Of a stretch of DNA of 23,631 nt, positions 23,065-23,631 are shown piece by piece; position 1 is the first letter of the stretch, and every line of letters starts with the position of its first letter. The translations under genes were made by a program, and so were the position numbers. The notes beneath the pieces were generated by a model that was not told where the DNA came from, ran no database searches, and was given only the letters and a program-made list of their open reading frames with translations. Source of the DNA: DASVWH01 sp036389715 (lineage in GTDB: Bacteria > Acidobacteriota > Blastocatellia > Pyrinomonadales > Pyrinomonadaceae); contig DASVWH010000007.1 of assembly GCA_036389715.1 (NCBI GenBank), positions 1 to 23,631 on the forward strand, in the 5' to 3' direction.

Positions 23065-23101
23065 GACGGCAGCTCTCTAAACGGGGCTGCCGTCTTATTT
23101 T
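23065..23101 (+). terminator. Rho-independent terminator
   Basis: GACGGCAGC (23065-23073) and GCTGCCGTC (23086-23094) form a perfect 9-bp stem with a 12-nt loop. The stem is followed by TTATTTT. It would end transcription of the LTxxQ gene before the sigma-factor gene. Confidence 0.8.
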
Positions 23102-23172
23102 CGCCGGAGGCGAAGCTCAGAGGATGATTGACGCGGCGGAGAGACAAAGCGCCCGGCGGCGGTTAATATCTG

Positions 23173-23631
23173 ATGGACGAGATGACAGATAACTCCGACC
23201 CCGCGCCGCTTTCATCGCCCGCAAGCCCGCTTGCCGAACCGACCGACATCGAGCTTGTCGCGCGCGTCCGCACGGGCGACGAGGAGGCGTTTGAAGAGCT
23301 TTTCAATCGTCACAGGCGGCGCGTGTCGCTCATCGCCAGCCGTTTCTTTCGCCAGCGCGAACAGATCGAAGAGGTCATCCAGGAGAGCTTTACGAAAGCC
23401 TATTTTGCCCTCTCGGACTTTTCCAGCCAGCAGGAGAGCTCTTTCGCCTCATGGCTGGCGCGCATCGCCTTCAACGCGGCCTACGACGAGCTGCGCCGGA
23501 TTAAGCGGCGCGGCGAAAACGTGATGAGCGATTTCTCCGAAGAAGAGGCCGCGAGCATGGTCGAGCGGGTCAACGCCGCCAAGGCCGGGGACAATATCGA
23601 GTCGGCGACCGTCACGCGCGACCTGGCCGGG
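23173..23631 (+). CDS. ECF-type RNA polymerase sigma factor (partial)
   Basis: The first 153 codons of a sigma-70 family ECF factor; the gene runs off the right edge. Region 2 begins DIELVARVRTGDEEAFEELF (about 25-44), with the core-binding and -10 recognition helix QIEEVIQESFTKAYFAL (64-80) and SFASWLARIAFNAAYDELRR (90-109). The variable linker to region 4 follows (ENVMSDFSEEEAASMVERV). Region 4 would lie beyond the edge. The start at 23173 is chosen because the frame is open from there; an ATG three codons later (23182) is an equally possible start, and neither has a strong ribosome site. About 70 nt separate it from the upstream terminator, where its own promoter should be. The LTxxQ neighbour suggests an envelope-stress theme; the anti-sigma factor is not in view. 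Confidence 0.92.
   Translation, partial: MDEMTDNSDPAPLSSPASPLAEPTDIELVARVRTGDEEAFEELFNRHRRRVSLIASRFFRQREQIEEVIQESFTKAYFALSDFSSQQESSFASWLARIAFNAAYDELRRIKRRGENVMSDFSEEEAASMVERVNAAKAGDNIESATVTRDLAG

Noticed and set aside
1..23631. CRISPR array, tRNA, rRNA or insertion sequence
   Set aside because: No spaced direct repeats, RNA-gene signatures or transposase motifs were seen; the 22.2-kb heptamers lack spacers.

Overview
The window looks like a GC-rich chromosomal segment of an Acidobacteriota-type bacterium, possibly Blastocatellia. This rests on gene style (lipoprotein adaptors, LTxxQ protein, FAAL and thioester reductase pair, HgcAB-like fusion) and is a moderate-to-low confidence inference, because no rRNA or other marker is present. 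Nearly everything up to 21.2 kb is on the minus strand; the last 2.2 kb is on the plus strand.

Minus-strand block 1 (about 6.5 kb down to 1) reads, in transcription order: a small His/Ala-rich repeat protein (6126-6455), an unrecognised 111-aa protein (5469-5804), a SAM methyltransferase (4541-5272), a membrane protein that joins an HgcA-like corrinoid domain to an HgcB-like 2x[4Fe-4S] ferredoxin (3042-4373), a radical SAM enzyme (1515-2933), and the E1 alpha (403-1518) and E1 beta (1-400, cut by the window edge) subunits of a 2-oxoacid dehydrogenase. The last three genes are tightly packed (ATGA overlap, then a 2-nt gap). The combination of methyltransferase, corrinoid protein, low-potential ferredoxin, radical SAM enzyme and 2-oxoacid decarboxylase suggests one-carbon or acyl chemistry, perhaps modification of branched lipids; this is inference.

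Block 2 (12.7 to 7.06 kb) holds a stand-alone AmrS/PflA-like radical SAM enzyme (10840-12294). It lies behind a good sigma-70 promoter and a leader of about 360 nt with hairpins. Downstream is an overlapping pair: a fatty acyl-AMP ligase (8788-10602) and a carrier protein fused to a thioester reductase (7062-8804). Together these should activate, tether and reductively release a fatty acyl chain as an aldehyde or alcohol.

Block 3 (21.23 to 12.97 kb) is a complete tripartite RND efflux operon: adaptor lipoprotein, HAE1-type pump, TolC-like outer-membrane protein with a long Pro/Gln-rich insert, and a second, short adaptor lipoprotein. Its last gene (12974-13414) encodes a small membrane protein whose frame is interrupted by one in-frame TGA, followed at 17 nt by the loop of a SECIS-like hairpin and by 52 further codons of coherent coding sequence. 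It is a candidate selenoprotein, and together with the HgcAB-like fusion is the most interesting item here.

The plus-strand end carries an unrecognised 253-aa protein (21435-22196), a 7-bp tandem-repeat hairpin, a periplasmic LTxxQ (Spy/CpxP-like) protein (22418-22969), a hairpin pair ending in a likely terminator, and the start of an ECF sigma factor (23173 to the edge). No tRNA, rRNA, CRISPR array or recognisable insertion sequence was seen.
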